DNA from: Leptolyngbya sp. BL0902
GTDB lineage: Bacteria; Cyanobacteriota; Cyanobacteriia; Phormidesmidales; Phormidesmidaceae
Direction of reading: 5' to 3'
Length of the DNA stretch: 64,000 nt
Assembly (NCBI RefSeq): GCF_016403105.1
Contig: NZ_CP046155.1
Coordinates: forward strand, 3,315,906-3,379,905
In this document: piece by piece, positions 17,425-27,260 of the stretch
Numbering within the stretch: the stretch's first letter is position 1
Layout of the letters: each line of letters opens with the position of its first letter
Position numbers and translations under genes: made by a program
Notes under the pieces: generated by a model
Seen by the model: the letters and a program-made list of their open reading frames with translations, nothing else
Told to the model about the DNA's origin: nothing
Database searches by the model: none

Positions 17425-20121
17425 ATGCGAATTCTTAAAACCCAGACCCTACGAGGGCCGAACTACTGGAGCATCCGCCACCCCAACCTGATCTTGATGC
17501 GGTTGGATTTGGAGGATCTCGCGGATCGCCCCTCCGACCAAATCCCTGGGTTTTACGAAGCGCTGTCGGCCACCCTGCCCAGTTTGATCGAGCATTTTTG
17601 TTCCCCAGGGCATCGCGGCGGGTTCCTCAGCCGAGTGCGCCAGGGCACCTACATGGGCCACATCGTCGAGCACGTCGCCCTAGAACTTCAGACCCTAGCG
17701 GGGATGCCCACGGGCTTTGGCCGCACCCGTGGCACCGTGGAACCGGGGGTGTACCAAGTGGTGTTTGAGTACCAAAATGAGCAGGCCGGACGCTATGCCG
17801 CCAGGGCCGCCGTGCGCCTGTGCAACAGCCTGGTGGAAACGGGCCACTACGCCAAGGACGAGCTAGAGCAGGACATTGCCGACCTGACGGAGTTCCGCCT
17901 AGATGCCGCCCTTGGCCCCAGCACCGAAGCCATTGTCCGCGCCGCCGAAACCAAGGATATCCCCTGGCTGCAACTGCCCACCCGCGCCATGATCCAGCTC
18001 GGCTATGGCCGCTACCAGCAGCGCATCCAGGCCACCCTCAGCAGCAAAACCAGCATTTTGGCGGTGGAGTTGGCCTCGGACAAGGAAGGCACCAAACAAA
18101 TTCTGCGGGATGCCGGAATTCCCGTCCCCCGTGGCACCGTAATTTACTACCAGGACGAACTGGAGGAAGCCATCAACGACGTGGGCGGTTTCCCCATTGT
18201 GGTGAAACCTCTGGACGGCAACCACGGACGCGGCATCACCATCGACATCAACAGCCACGAAGCCGCCGAGGAAGCCTACGAAGCGGCCCGGGAGGTCTCC
18301 AGCGGCGTCATCATCGAACGCTTCTACAAAGGCCGGGATCACCGGGTGCTGATGGTGAACGGTCGCCTGGTGGCGGTGGCGGAACGGGTGCCTGCCCATG
18401 TGGTCGGCGATGGCCAGTCCACCATCGAGCAACTGATTGAGATCACCAACCAAGACCCCCGCCGGGGCGACGGCCACGACAATATCCTCACCCGCATCAC
18501 CGTAGACCGTACCACCTGGCAACTGCTGGATCGCAAGGGTTACACCCTCGACACCGTGCTGCCCAAGGGCGAAATCTGCTACCTGCGCTCCACCGCCAAC
18601 CTCAGTACCGGGGGTATTGCCATCGACCGCACCGACGAAATCCACCCCGATAACGTGTGGATTGCCCAGCGCATCGCCAAAACCATCGGCCTCGACATCG
18701 CTGGAATCGACGTGGTGACGACGGACATTTCTAAGCCCCTGCGCGAGATGGATGGCGTCATCGTGGAAGTGAACGCCGCTCCGGGGTTGCGGATGCACAT
18801 CTGCCCCAGCGAAGGCATCGCCCGCAACGTGGCGGAACCGATTTTGGAAATGCTCTTCCCCCCCGGCACGCCCACGCGGGTGCCCATCGTCTCCATCACC
18901 GGAACCAACGGCAAAACCACCACCACCCGCCTAATTGCCCACATCTTTAAGCAAACGGGCCAAGTGGTGGGCTACACCACCACCGACGGCATCTACATCG
19001 GCGAAAACCTGGTGGAATCCGGGGATACCACTGGCCCCCAAAGCGCCCAGGTGATTTTGCAGGATCCCACCGTGGAAGTCGCGATTCTGGAAACGGCGCG
19101 GGGCGGAATGCTGCGCTCTGGCCTCGCCTTCAAAGCCTGTGACGTGGGCGTGGTGCTGAATGTCGCCGCCGACCACCTGGGCATTGGCGACATCGAAACC
19201 GTGGAAGACCTGGCCCACCTCAAGAGCATCGTGGCGGAAACCACCCGGCCCAGCGGCTATGCCGTGCTGAATGCCGACGATCCCCTGGTCGCCGCCATGG
19301 CCCAACGGGTGAAGGGGCAGGTGGCCTATTTCTCCATGGATCCCCACAACGAACTGCTGCGTAAACACACCCAACAGGGCGGGCTCGCCGCCATTTACGA
19401 GCATGGCTATCTGTCCATCCTCAAGGGCGACTGGCTGCTGCGGATTGAACAGGCCGAAAAAGTGCCCCTCACCATGGGCGGGTTGGCCCCCTTCCAAATT
19501 GCCAACGCCCTCGCCGCCAGCCTCGCTGCCTTTGCCCAGGGGGTCAGCATCGAGCACATTCGCCAAGCTCTGCACACCTTCCAGTCCGGTGCCCAGCAAA
19601 CCCCAGGCCGCATGAACCTGTTTAACCTAGGCCGCTTCCATGCCCTGGTGGACTACGCCCACAACCCCGCCAGCTACGAAGCCCTGGGCGGCTTTGTGAA
19701 AAACTGGCCCGGTCGCTGCATCGGAGTGGTCGGTGGCCCTGGGGATCGCCGCGACGAGGACTTTATCGCTCTCGGCAAACTGGCGGGGCAAATCTTCGAC
19801 GAGGTCATCGTCAAGGAAGACGACGACACCCGTGGTCGTCCTCGCGGAGACGCTGCCAAGTGGATTGTCCACGGCCTTGAAGAAGTGCCCACCGCCGCCA
19901 GCTACCGCACCATCCTCAACGAAACCGAGGCCGTCAACACCGCCCTGGATGCCGCCCCCGACGATAGCCTGGTGGTGATTCTGCCGGAAAGCGTCAGCCG
20001 CGCCATCGGCCTGATTCAGGCCCGGAATCCCCTACCCCAGGGCAACGTAGCACCCTCCACCGTTGAAACCTCCGAACCCGTCGTCCCCACCTCCGACCAA
20101 TACGCGGAGGCCCACAGCTAG
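17425..20121 (+). CDS. cphA: Cyanophycin synthetase
   Basis: Polymerises aspartate and arginine into cyanophycin, the nitrogen reserve granule. The 898-residue protein shows the CphA N-terminal domain (HPNLILMRLDLEDL). A central ATP-grasp domain covers about residues 220-475 (VVKPLDGNHGRGI, VEVNAAPGLRMH) and adds Asp. A C-terminal MurE-like ligase has the P-loop GTNGKTTTTR at about 493-502 and adds Arg to the side chain. The C-terminal 25 residues are Pro/Ser/Val-rich and variable. The usual neighbour cphB (cyanophycinase) is absent from this window. A repeat-type stem-loop follows the stop. Confidence 0.97.
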   Translation: MRILKTQTLRGPNYWSIRHPNLILMRLDLEDLADRPSDQIPGFYEALSATLPSLIEHFCSPGHRGGFLSRVRQGTYMGHIVEHVALELQTLAGMPTGFGRTRGTVEPGVYQVVFEYQNEQAGRYAARAAVRLCNSLVETGHYAKDELEQDIADLTEFRLDAALGPSTEAIVRAAETKDIPWLQLPTRAMIQLGYGRYQQRIQATLSSKTSILAVELASDKEGTKQILRDAGIPVPRGTVIYYQDELEEAINDVGGFPIVVKPLDGNHGRGITIDINSHEAAEEAYEAAREVSSGVIIERFYKGRDHRVLMVNGRLVAVAERVPAHVVGDGQSTIEQLIEITNQDPRRGDGHDNILTRITVDRTTWQLLDRKGYTLDTVLPKGEICYLRSTANLSTGGIAIDRTDEIHPDNVWIAQRIAKTIGLDIAGIDVVTTDISKPLREMDGVIVEVNAAPGLRMHICPSEGIARNVAEPILEMLFPPGTPTRVPIVSITGTNGKTTTTRLIAHIFKQTGQVVGYTTTDGIYIGENLVESGDTTGPQSAQVILQDPTVEVAILETARGGMLRSGLAFKACDVGVVLNVAADHLGIGDIETVEDLAHLKSIVAETTRPSGYAVLNADDPLVAAMAQRVKGQVAYFSMDPHNELLRKHTQQGGLAAIYEHGYLSILKGDWLLRIEQAEKVPLTMGGLAPFQIANALAASLAAFAQGVSIEHIRQALHTFQSGAQQTPGRMNLFNLGRFHALVDYAHNPASYEALGGFVKNWPGRCIGVVGGPGDRRDEDFIALGKLAGQIFDEVIVKEDDDTRGRPRGDAAKWIVHGLEEVPTAASYRTILNETEAVNTALDAAPDDSLVVILPESVSRAIGLIQARNPLPQGNVAPSTVETSEPVVPTSDQYAEAHS

Positions 20122-20137
20122 TTGGCGCGTAGGGGAT

Positions 20138-20203
20138 AGAACCCTGGTTTCTTCTTAGGTTTACTCCAAGGACGTCGCTAGGGAGTTGAGAAACCGGGGT
20201 TCT
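20138..20203. terminator. Stem-loop downstream of cphA (AGAACCCCGG family)
   Basis: AGAACCCTGGTTTCT (20138-20152) pairs with AGAAACCGGGGTTCT (20189-20203) across a 36-nt loop, 16 nt after the cphA stop. It is the same sequence family as the hairpin after glmS at 1311-1343. Confidence 0.5.
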
Positions 20204-20325
20204 GTGTTGGCTTCTCCATCAACAACTTAGGCTGTCCTGAAGCGCTAGGAAGAACTTGGTACACTGGAAAGCAGTCTCCCGCTGATTGAGCCAAACTAGC
20301 CCCTGCCGTTGTCTTCACGCGCTTG

Positions 20326-20904
20326 ATGATGCTAACCGCTTTGCCCTTTTCTTCCTTGTCCCCCACTTTGGCCCTGCTGGGGATGGACAGCATCCTCTCC
20401 ACCCAGGGCATTATGGTGATGCTGCTGGTAGCCTATGCCGGGGCCATGTGGATGTTCTTGAAAAGCGCCCCCAAGGTCTACACCATCATGGTGTCCGACC
20501 TGGAAGTGGCCCGCCGTTTCTATGAGGGAATGCTAAACCTGCCAGCGGCGGAAGTGCCCCTGCACTACTACTATAACTACGAGCAAACCCTCGGCACGGG
20601 TGGCCTAGACCCCTTCTACATGGGCGGCACCTCTAGCTTGGCGGGGGCGGGGCCAGCCGGGGGGCCAGATGGGCTGTGGTATCAGCTTCGCAAAAATACC
20701 CAACTGCACATTATCTCTGGGGCCAGTTTGGGACAGCGCAACCGTCAGCGCCACGTTTGTTTTGACCGCAAATGTTTGGAATACATCCTCATGCGGGTGC
20801 AGCTCACGGGTATTAAACACAAAATTCTGACCGAAACCCCCCTGAACTTTTTGGTCAGAGACTACGAAGAACAAATTATTGAGCTTGCTGAGGTTAATGG
20901 TTAA
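20326..20904 (+). CDS. Membrane-anchored VOC (glyoxalase/bleomycin-resistance fold) protein
   Basis: About 192 residues. An N-terminal transmembrane helix (MVMLLVAYAGAMWMFL, about residues 30-47) is followed by a vicinal-oxygen-chelate-like domain starting KVYTIMVSDLEVARRFYEGMLNLPAAEVP, the typical first beta-alpha unit. It ends NFLVRDYEEQIIELAEV, which resembles the last strand DPDGNxIEL of the fold. Metal ligands are not clear. Close relatives exist across cyanobacteria without a known substrate. Two in-frame ATGs (20326, 20329) are possible. Confidence 0.7.
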   Translation: MMLTALPFSSLSPTLALLGMDSILSTQGIMVMLLVAYAGAMWMFLKSAPKVYTIMVSDLEVARRFYEGMLNLPAAEVPLHYYYNYEQTLGTGGLDPFYMGGTSSLAGAGPAGGPDGLWYQLRKNTQLHIISGASLGQRNRQRHVCFDRKCLEYILMRVQLTGIKHKILTETPLNFLVRDYEEQIIELAEVNG

Positions 20905-21020
20905 CCTTCTGCGCAATGCCTATCCTAGGAATTAAATTTTCCAGGGATCGTCTTTTCCTCACGGTTAGGAAAACCAACGGTCAACACGCTAGGCTAGGAA
21001 CGTCGGTCATATCCTAGGCT

Positions 21021-22412
21021 ATGCAAACATCGGAGACTTCACCCTCGGTTGCCCCTTCTGACTCTGCGCCCTTGCCCTGCTCCGATGGCTTCGATGCCCT
21101 GCATCCCCCCAGTTCTGACCTGATTAATGCCTGCGTCCACTGCGGCTTTTGCCTCACCACCTGCCCTAGCTATCGGGTGATTGGCAAGGAGATGGACTCC
21201 CCCCGAGGCCGCATTTATCTGATGGACGCCATCAACCAGGGAGAAGCGCCCCTGTCTCCAGCTTCGGTGGAGCATTTTGATTCCTGCCTCGGTTGCTTGG
21301 CCTGCACCACGGCCTGTCCCTCTGGCGTCCAGTACGACCAACTGATTGCCGCCGTGCGTCCCCAGGTGCAGCGCAATCATTCCCGCACTCTGCCCGAAAC
21401 CCTGATCCGCACGCTGATCTTTAACCTCTTTCCCTATCCCAATCGGTTGCGGTTGACGGCGGGGCCGCTGTATTTGTATCAAAAGCTGGGCCTGTCCAAG
21501 CTGGTGCAGCAAACGGGACTGCTGCCCAAACTATCCCCCAACCTGGCGGCGATGGAATCCCTGTTGCCTCCGGTGACGGCAGAGAGCTTTCGGGATAGCC
21601 TGCCGGAGGTAGTTCCCGCGATGGGAGAGAAGCGCTACCGGGTTGGGATGGTGCTGGGCTGTGTGCAGCGGGTCTTTTTCTCCGACGTCAATGCCGCGAC
21701 GGCGCGGGTGCTGAGTGCCAACGGCTGTGAGGTGGTGATCCCCCGCGCCCAGGGCTGTTGTGCCGCCTTGCCCGCCCACCAAGGCGAGTCTTCCCAGGCC
21801 GAAGCCCTCGCTCGCCAGATGATCGACGTGTTTGAAGCGGCCCAGGTGGATTACGTGGTGATCAACGCCGCTGGCTGTGGCCACACCCTCAAGGAATACG
21901 GCCACATTTTGCAGGATGACCCCGTCTACCGAGATCGTGCCCAAGCCTTTTCGGCCCAGGTGCGCGATGTGAATGAATTTCTGGCAGAAATCGGCCTCAC
22001 TGCTCCCCTGTATCCCCTTACCGAAGGTGAGCTACCCATCGTATTCCAGGATGCCTGCCACCTGATCCACGGCCAGAAAATTAGCCTTCAGCCCCGCCAA
22101 CTGTTGCGCCAAATTCCCGGCGTTACTCTGCGGGAACCCGTGGATGCCGCCCTCTGCTGCGGTAGTGCTGGGGTTTACAATATGCTGCAACCCCAGGTCG
22201 CTGAGGAACTGGGCCAGATGAAGGTCACAAATCTGGTTAACACCGGAGCCCAGCTCATCGCATCACCGAATCCGGGTTGCTCGCTGCAAATTCAGAAGCA
22301 CCTCGCCCAGCAAGGTCATCCCTTGCCCCTTGTCCATCCCATCGAATTGCTAGATGCCTCCATTCAGAACCGCCCCCTGAGCGACCTCATTGTTGCTGAA
22401 CGCGGCGGTTAA
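21021..22412 (+). CDS. glcF: Glycolate dehydrogenase iron-sulfur subunit
   Basis: Electron-transfer subunit of glycolate dehydrogenase, which oxidises photorespiratory glycolate to glyoxylate. The 463 residues contain two ferredoxin-type [4Fe-4S] motifs, CVHCGFCLTTCPSYRV and CLGCLACTTACPSGV. Two CCG (heterodisulfide-reductase-like) domains follow, with GCVQR, QGCCAALPAHQG, DACHLIHGQ and CCGSAGVYN. The partner glcD/glcE genes are not in the window. Distantly related LutA-type proteins are shorter, so GlcF is preferred. Confidence 0.93.
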   Translation: MQTSETSPSVAPSDSAPLPCSDGFDALHPPSSDLINACVHCGFCLTTCPSYRVIGKEMDSPRGRIYLMDAINQGEAPLSPASVEHFDSCLGCLACTTACPSGVQYDQLIAAVRPQVQRNHSRTLPETLIRTLIFNLFPYPNRLRLTAGPLYLYQKLGLSKLVQQTGLLPKLSPNLAAMESLLPPVTAESFRDSLPEVVPAMGEKRYRVGMVLGCVQRVFFSDVNAATARVLSANGCEVVIPRAQGCCAALPAHQGESSQAEALARQMIDVFEAAQVDYVVINAAGCGHTLKEYGHILQDDPVYRDRAQAFSAQVRDVNEFLAEIGLTAPLYPLTEGELPIVFQDACHLIHGQKISLQPRQLLRQIPGVTLREPVDAALCCGSAGVYNMLQPQVAEELGQMKVTNLVNTGAQLIASPNPGCSLQIQKHLAQQGHPLPLVHPIELLDASIQNRPLSDLIVAERGG

Positions 22413-22560
22413 TCTCAAATTGATTCCTAGCTCATCCCCAGGAATCCCTACCCTAGGCAGAACGCTGGGTGCAGAGGTTCCCAGGACGGGAGGTGAACCG
22501 AGGGCTGAAGAGCCGCCAGCGTCATCCTCCACACCGCTCTCTAAACCGCACGAAAAACCG

Positions 22561-23859
22561 CTAATTGGCGGGTGCCGTTGTCACATTGTTATTTCGACGG
22601 GCTTCTTGAATTTCCTGCGTCAGCACGTTCAGCGCCTCTGAAAACTGCGGATCCTCCGCCGTGCCAATGAGATCCCGCTCTGAGGCTAGCCGTTCGCGCT
22701 GCTCCTCCGTTAGTTCCACCGGGATATCGGGTTCAATGCCGTGTCGGTTGATGTCTCGGCCACTGGGGGTAAGATATTTAGCCACCGTTACAGCTACCCC
22801 AGAGCCGTCAGCTAAGCTGCGTACCGACTGCACGAGACCCTTACCAAAGGTGCGTGTGCCCACCAAGACCGCCCGCTGGTTGTCCTGTAGGGCTCCAGAG
22901 AGGATTTCACTGGCGCTGGCTGAGCCGCCATCCACAATGACCACGAGGGGCCGGGTCGTCAGGGCACGATTGCTGGCCACCTCTTCATCGACCACGCCTT
23001 GACGATTGACGGTGGAGACGATGGTGCCTTCATTGAGCCACATTTGGGCAATGTCAATGCTGGCGTAGAGCAGTCCGCCGGGGTTAGACCGGAGATCTAG
23101 AATGTATCCTGTGACGTTTTGGGCTTCTAGGTCACGAATGGCTTCGCTCATTTCGCTGGCGGCATTAGCGCTGAACTGAGTTAGGCGGATATAGCCCACT
23201 GGCCCCTCTGGCCCTGGCTGAACGCTATGGCGAACCGGGTGAATTTCGATGCGCGCGCGAATAATCGGCACTTCCAGCGTTTCTTCTCCGCGCCGGATGG
23301 TGAGCACGACCTCGGAGTTGACTGGCCCCCGAATGCGGCTGACGGCATCATTCAGCTCCATACCCTCGGTGGATTCGCCGTCAATTTGTAGGATCACATC
23401 CTGGGAGCGAATCCCGGCCTCAAAGGCTGGGGTATCTTCGATGGGCGCAACCACCACAATTTCCTTACTTTCCTCGTCCTGGGAGATTTGAATCCCTACC
23501 CCAGTAAGCTCACCGGAGGTGTCAATCTGCATATTGCGAAACTCTTCAGGATCCATGAAGCGGGTGTAGGGATCCTCAAGCTGTTCCAGCATTTCCCGCA
23601 CGGCGGCGTAGGCTTCTTCTTGGCTGCTATACTCGCGCCCTAGAAATTCCGTGCGAACGGCTTCCCAATCCACCTGATTAAAGGTGGCATCGACGTAGTT
23701 ACGGTTAATTAGCTGCCATACTTCGTCAATCAGTTCCTTGGGGCTCTCTTGGAAGAAGGCTTTGCTTTGAGACAGATGAATGCCTGCCCCCGTTACAGTG
23801 ACAGCAGCTACGGCCAGAGCAGTTGCACCTAACATCAGTCCTCGCTTTGCGATAGTCAT
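22561..23859 (-). CDS. Carboxyl-terminal processing protease (S41)
   Basis: 432 residues: an N-terminal signal peptide ([21 protein letters not shown]), a PDZ domain (about residues 115-200, ELTGVGIQISQDEESKEIVV), then the S41 core. The nucleophile is in VDGGSASASEI and the lysine in FGKGLVQSV. In cyanobacteria CtpA matures the D1 protein of photosystem II while CtpB/CtpC have other targets. Sequence alone does not settle which one this is. It acts in the periplasm or thylakoid lumen. Confidence 0.92.
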   Translation of the reverse strand: MTIAKRGLMLGATALAVAAVTVTGAGIHLSQSKAFFQESPKELIDEVWQLINRNYVDATFNQVDWEAVRTEFLGREYSSQEEAYAAVREMLEQLEDPYTRFMDPEEFRNMQIDTSGELTGVGIQISQDEESKEIVVVAPIEDTPAFEAGIRSQDVILQIDGESTEGMELNDAVSRIRGPVNSEVVLTIRRGEETLEVPIIRARIEIHPVRHSVQPGPEGPVGYIRLTQFSANAASEMSEAIRDLEAQNVTGYILDLRSNPGGLLYASIDIAQMWLNEGTIVSTVNRQGVVDEEVASNRALTTRPLVVIVDGGSASASEILSGALQDNQRAVLVGTRTFGKGLVQSVRSLADGSGVAVTVAKYLTPSGRDINRHGIEPDIPVELTEEQRERLASERDLIGTAEDPQFSEALNVLTQEIQEARRNNNVTTAPAN

Positions 23860-23994
23860 GGGAAGTGATTTTGCAGCTAATTACGCCCAATCTAGCACAG
23901 ACTATCAAGTTGGGAGGGGCAGGCAGACAGAGAAGAATCTGTCCTTAACAATGGGCCGCAGGCCATGGCCAAAGACTATGACCAGGCCAGACAT

Positions 23995-24026
23995 CCTAGA
24001 TGCTGAGAGGATGCTCAGCATCTAGG
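23995..24026. terminator. Perfect 13-bp stem-loop between ispG and ctp
   Basis: CCTAGATGCTGAG (23995-24007) and CTCAGCATCTAGG (24014-24026) are exact inverse complements around a 6-nt loop. It lies 36 nt past the ispG stop on the minus strand. No T tract follows, so it may be a processing or stability hairpin as much as a terminator. Confidence 0.6.
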
Positions 24027-24062
24027 AATCGGCCTCATCCAATGATGACGTCCATGCTTGGG

Positions 24063-25292
24063 CTACGGATCAACCCAGCGACCGTCAGCCTTAATCAGGT
24101 TGATCAGTTCTTCCACCCCTTGGTCTTCGGGCACTTTTTTGATTTCGTCGCGGCCTCGGTAGAGGGAGATGTAGCCCGGAGTTTTGCCCACGTAGCCATA
24201 GTCGGCGTCGGCCATTTCACCGGGGCCGTTGACGATGCAGCCCATCACCGCAATATCCAGACCAGTCAGGTGTTTGGTGGCCTCACGGACTTTATGGAGT
24301 ACTTCTTCCAAATTAAACAGGGTGCGCCCGCAGGAGGGACAGGCGACGTATTCCACCATGGTTTTGCGGAGACCCAACGCCTGCAAAATGCTGTAGCAGA
24401 CGGGGATTTCTTTCTCTGGCGCTTCGGTGAGGGAGACGCGGATGGTGTCGCCAATACCCTCGGCTAGCAGGGTGGCAATGCCAGCGGTGGATTTGATCCG
24501 GCCATACTCACCGTCCCCGGCTTCGGTGACGCCCAGGTGCAGGGGGTAGTCCATGTCGAGGTCATCCATGCGCTTGGCCATCAGGCGATAGGCAGCCAGC
24601 ATGACGGGCACCCGCGAGGCTTTCATGGAGATCACCAGGTTGCGGAAATCTAGGGATTCGCAGATGTGGAGAAATTCTAGGGCCGATTCCACCATGCCTT
24701 CGGGGGTGTCGCCGTAGGTGAACAGCATCCGCTCGGCGAGGGAGCCGTGGTTGACGCCGATGCGCATGGATTTGCCCTGGTCGCGGAGGGATTCCACCAG
24801 GGGCTTGAGGGTGTCGCGGATTTTGTGGCCGATGTCGTCGAATTCTTCTTGGGTATATCCGGTGCGGTCGGCCTGGGGTTTTTCAAAGACGTAGAGGCCG
24901 GGATTGATGCGGACTTTATCGACGTGCTTGGCCACTTCCAGGGCGATTTTCATGCCGTTGTGGTGAACGTCGGCCACCAGGGGCACGGGCTGGTAGGTGT
25001 CTTCGAGAATTTTGCGAATGTCGGCCAGGGCTTTAGCGTGGGCCATGCTGGGCACCGTGACGCGCACAATTTCGCAGCCAATCTCGTGCAGGCGGCGGAT
25101 GGCGGCGGCGGAACCCTGAATATCCAAGGTGTCTTCGTTAATCATGGACTGCACCACCACGGGATGGCCCCCGCCAATGGTGACGCTGCCCACGGGCACC
25201 GGACGGGTCTTGCGACGGTGGATGGTGGTATCGAAGGGGTCAAAGGCAGGATGGGTCGAAGCCTGGGAGACAGGATTGGGAAGGGTTTGCAT
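24063..25292 (-). CDS. ispG: 4-hydroxy-3-methylbut-2-enyl diphosphate synthase
   Basis: Penultimate enzyme of the MEP isoprenoid pathway; cyanobacterial IspG takes electrons from ferredoxin. The 409-residue protein has the TIM-barrel start [21 protein letters not shown]. The [4Fe-4S] domain has the cysteines in [10 protein letters not shown] and [11 protein letters not shown], and it contains the GVNHGS motif. Length agrees with cyanobacterial homologues. It supplies precursors for carotenoids, the phytyl tail and quinones. Confidence 0.97.
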   Translation of the reverse strand: MQTLPNPVSQASTHPAFDPFDTTIHRRKTRPVPVGSVTIGGGHPVVVQSMINEDTLDIQGSAAAIRRLHEIGCEIVRVTVPSMAHAKALADIRKILEDTYQPVPLVADVHHNGMKIALEVAKHVDKVRINPGLYVFEKPQADRTGYTQEEFDDIGHKIRDTLKPLVESLRDQGKSMRIGVNHGSLAERMLFTYGDTPEGMVESALEFLHICESLDFRNLVISMKASRVPVMLAAYRLMAKRMDDLDMDYPLHLGVTEAGDGEYGRIKSTAGIATLLAEGIGDTIRVSLTEAPEKEIPVCYSILQALGLRKTMVEYVACPSCGRTLFNLEEVLHKVREATKHLTGLDIAVMGCIVNGPGEMADADYGYVGKTPGYISLYRGRDEIKKVPEDQGVEELINLIKADGRWVDP

Positions 25293-25505
25293 AGCCTTTG
25301 CTCTAGGGTTGCCGGAGGGTTGCCGATAGAAGATACCAAGTTAGCCGAATCGCCCTATGGGATGACCGCTAACCGAGGAAACACGCCATTATTCACATTC
25401 CAGAGTGCCACAGAATGGCCCCTTTAAAGCCTAGATTGCGTCGATGGTAGGGATTGATGGGCGGCGAGGCATTTATCTACCCTGCCTTTTTGCGATGCTC
25501 TGCCC

Positions 25506-25790
25506 TCAGTAGACTTCATCGTGGGTGCCAACGTCCAACAAAAGAATCACTTCATCCTGAGTGTTGGGGTCTGTTTCAATCGAAGATACAATGCGGCAAT
25601 CGTATCCACAGGAACACGCTCTAAGCCCCAACAGTTCGCCTTTTAACGAATGAGTCGCTAACGTTGATGCAAAGACGTCTTCCTCCATCTGCTGGAGGGT
25701 AGCTTCAACTCGTTTCTGGAGCTTGGCATCACGGGCGACGAACTTGCGATAAGCACGCTTAAACCTAGGCGTGAGTACCAATAGCCTCAT
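25506..25790 (-). CDS. RelE/YafQ-type toxin
   Basis: 94 residues from MRLLVLTPRFKRAYRKFVARDAKLQKRVEATLQQM. This start, followed by HSLKGELLGLRACSCGYDCRIVSSIE and ending DEVILLLDVGTHDEVY, matches the RelE/ParE superfamily of ribosome-dependent mRNA interferases (YafQ-like subgroup: LKG.L.G...., DYRIIY, LLDIGTHDEVY). It overlaps the antitoxin gene by 26 nt, so the downstream ATG 25790 was chosen over 25862. Confidence 0.82.
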   Translation of the reverse strand: MRLLVLTPRFKRAYRKFVARDAKLQKRVEATLQQMEEDVFASTLATHSLKGELLGLRACSCGYDCRIVSSIETDPNTQDEVILLLDVGTHDEVY

Positions 25791-26013
25791 GGGTCTTCTC
25801 AGAGAGGCGTTGCAATTCGGCAATGATAGCTGCCGCTGACTGAGGGTGTAGCTCACCTGCATGGAAGGCTGCTATGGATGCCCTTGCCTCTCCAGCAATT
25901 TCCCTTCGACGGGATTCAATGAGGCGGTTGTGAATGATTTCAACCAGCATGGCTTGTTGATCTGGGGTCAGTTGACTGACGGTGTTGAGTGCGTCTTCAA
26001 GGGATGTAGCCAT
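25765..26013 (-). CDS. Antitoxin of RelE-type pair
   Basis: 82 residues (MATSLEDALNTVSQLTPDQQAMLVEIIHNRLIESRRREIAGEA...). Helical and acidic at the N-terminus, with LTPDQQAMLVEII resembling small antitoxins that pair with RelE/ParE toxins in cyanobacteria. Its position directly upstream and overlapping the toxin supports the call. No DNA-binding fold can be assigned with confidence. Confidence 0.72.
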   Translation of the reverse strand: MATSLEDALNTVSQLTPDQQAMLVEIIHNRLIESRRREIAGEARASIAAFHAGELHPQSAAAIIAELQRLSEKTHEAIGTHA

Positions 26014-26208
26014 GGCAATCAGAGGGTAATCCGGTCAGTAGCTCAATTCTATGGCGTCCGCCCCATGCCCTGCTACCCGCAAATCCTAGGGGCGTTTGTC
26101 GGGCTAGGCCAATCCACCAAACACTTCGCATCCTCCAGCGAGTTGGGTTGCGTTCACGTCTCTGACCCTACATCCCCGATGAACGCACTACACATTATGG
26201 AAACTGGC

Positions 26209-26679
26209 CTAGCTCAGGCGGGCGGTGTATTCTAGCAAAAGGCGCTGGTTGGTGATGGCGTAGGGCTGGACGGCGATAGCTTGGCGAAAGGCTTGGATCG
26301 CTTGGGGATATTGCCCCAGGGCCGCATGGCACAGCCCCAACCCGTGTAACGCCCCAAAGTGGTAGGGAACCAGCTCGATCACCCGTTGACAGTCAGCAAT
26401 GGCTTCCAGGTAGCGGTCTTGCATATAGTAGAGGACGGCCCGACGGTTCCAGGCTTCGGCAAAGTCGGGGAGGTCGGCGATGATCTGAGACAGCAGGGCC
26501 TCGGCATCGGTGAGGTAGCCTTTGTCCATCAGGGCTTGGCTGTGCTGGAGATTGCGAAAGCCCTGGGCACCCTTTTGGTTGAACCACAGTTGCCAAAGCT
26601 GCTCGGTGGCGGTTTCCCGGTGCTGGGGGTCAGCGGCCTTCAGCGCATCCAGCAAGCGGTCAACAATGGGGGAATCCAT
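26209..26679 (-). CDS. TPR repeat protein
   Basis: 156 residues with about three tetratricopeptide repeats (residues 45-145), for example DFAEAWNRRAVLYYMQDRYLEAIADCQRVIELVP and HFGALHGLGLCHAALGQYPQAIQAFRQAIAVQP. The N-terminal 40 residues are helical. No signal peptide. TPRs mediate protein contacts; the partner is unknown. Similar small TPR proteins occur across cyanobacteria and chloroplasts. Confidence 0.85.
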   Translation of the reverse strand: MDSPIVDRLLDALKAADPQHRETATEQLWQLWFNQKGAQGFRNLQHSQALMDKGYLTDAEALLSQIIADLPDFAEAWNRRAVLYYMQDRYLEAIADCQRVIELVPYHFGALHGLGLCHAALGQYPQAIQAFRQAIAVQPYAITNQRLLLEYTARLS

Positions 26680-26972
26680 GGCGTCGTGCCTATCACATCA
26701 CTAGGCCTCTTATCGTACCCAGGAGCACCATCAATGCACCAGGTCTCGCCGATTGAAAGCGAATTTAAATATTTAAGTAACAAAACATAAAGCCTTGTGC
26801 TGAGAGTGTGAGTCTAGATTCTGAAGTGGGCAGACTACAAATGGGTAGGGTTATAGACCTTACCTGTGGCCCGCTGACTTGGCCTCATCCTAAGCCAACG
26901 GGCGTACCCGTGGGCGCATCGCCGTCCGTATCGATTTCACTGAACACACTTCACTGTTTAAGGGTTCAAACC

Positions 26973-27191
26973 ATGGCTGTTGAAAAAGTAAACTCTTCCT
27001 CTAGCTTGGCCGAAGTTGTTGACCGCATCCTGGACAAAGGGATTGTGGTTGATGCGTGGGTTCGCGTTTCTCTGGTGGGCATTGAACTGCTGGCCATTGA
27101 AGCCCGTGTCGTGATCGCCTCCGTTGATACCTACCTCAAGTACGCTGAAGCCGTTGGCCTCACCGCCCAGGCTGCTGTCCCCGCTGCATAG
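26973..27191 (+). CDS. gvpA: Gas vesicle structural protein GvpA
   Basis: The 72-residue major shell protein of gas vesicles, which assembles into the ribbed gas-filled wall. The sequence ([20 protein letters not shown], then [20 protein letters not shown]) is nearly invariant in cyanobacteria, with the alpha-beta-beta-alpha pattern. The ATG at 26973 is fixed by homology although the frame is open much further upstream. It is the only gvpA in the window and the first gene of a gvpA-C-N-J cluster. An AT-rich block at 26760-26790 may contain the promoter. Confidence 0.98.
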   Translation: MAVEKVNSSSSLAEVVDRILDKGIVVDAWVRVSLVGIELLAIEARVVIASVDTYLKYAEAVGLTAQAAVPAA

Positions 27192-27260
27192 GTTAGTCGT
27201 TCTGCGACCTAACCCGTCCCATCAGGCAACAGGGTACTCGGTACATCAAAAACACCTTGG

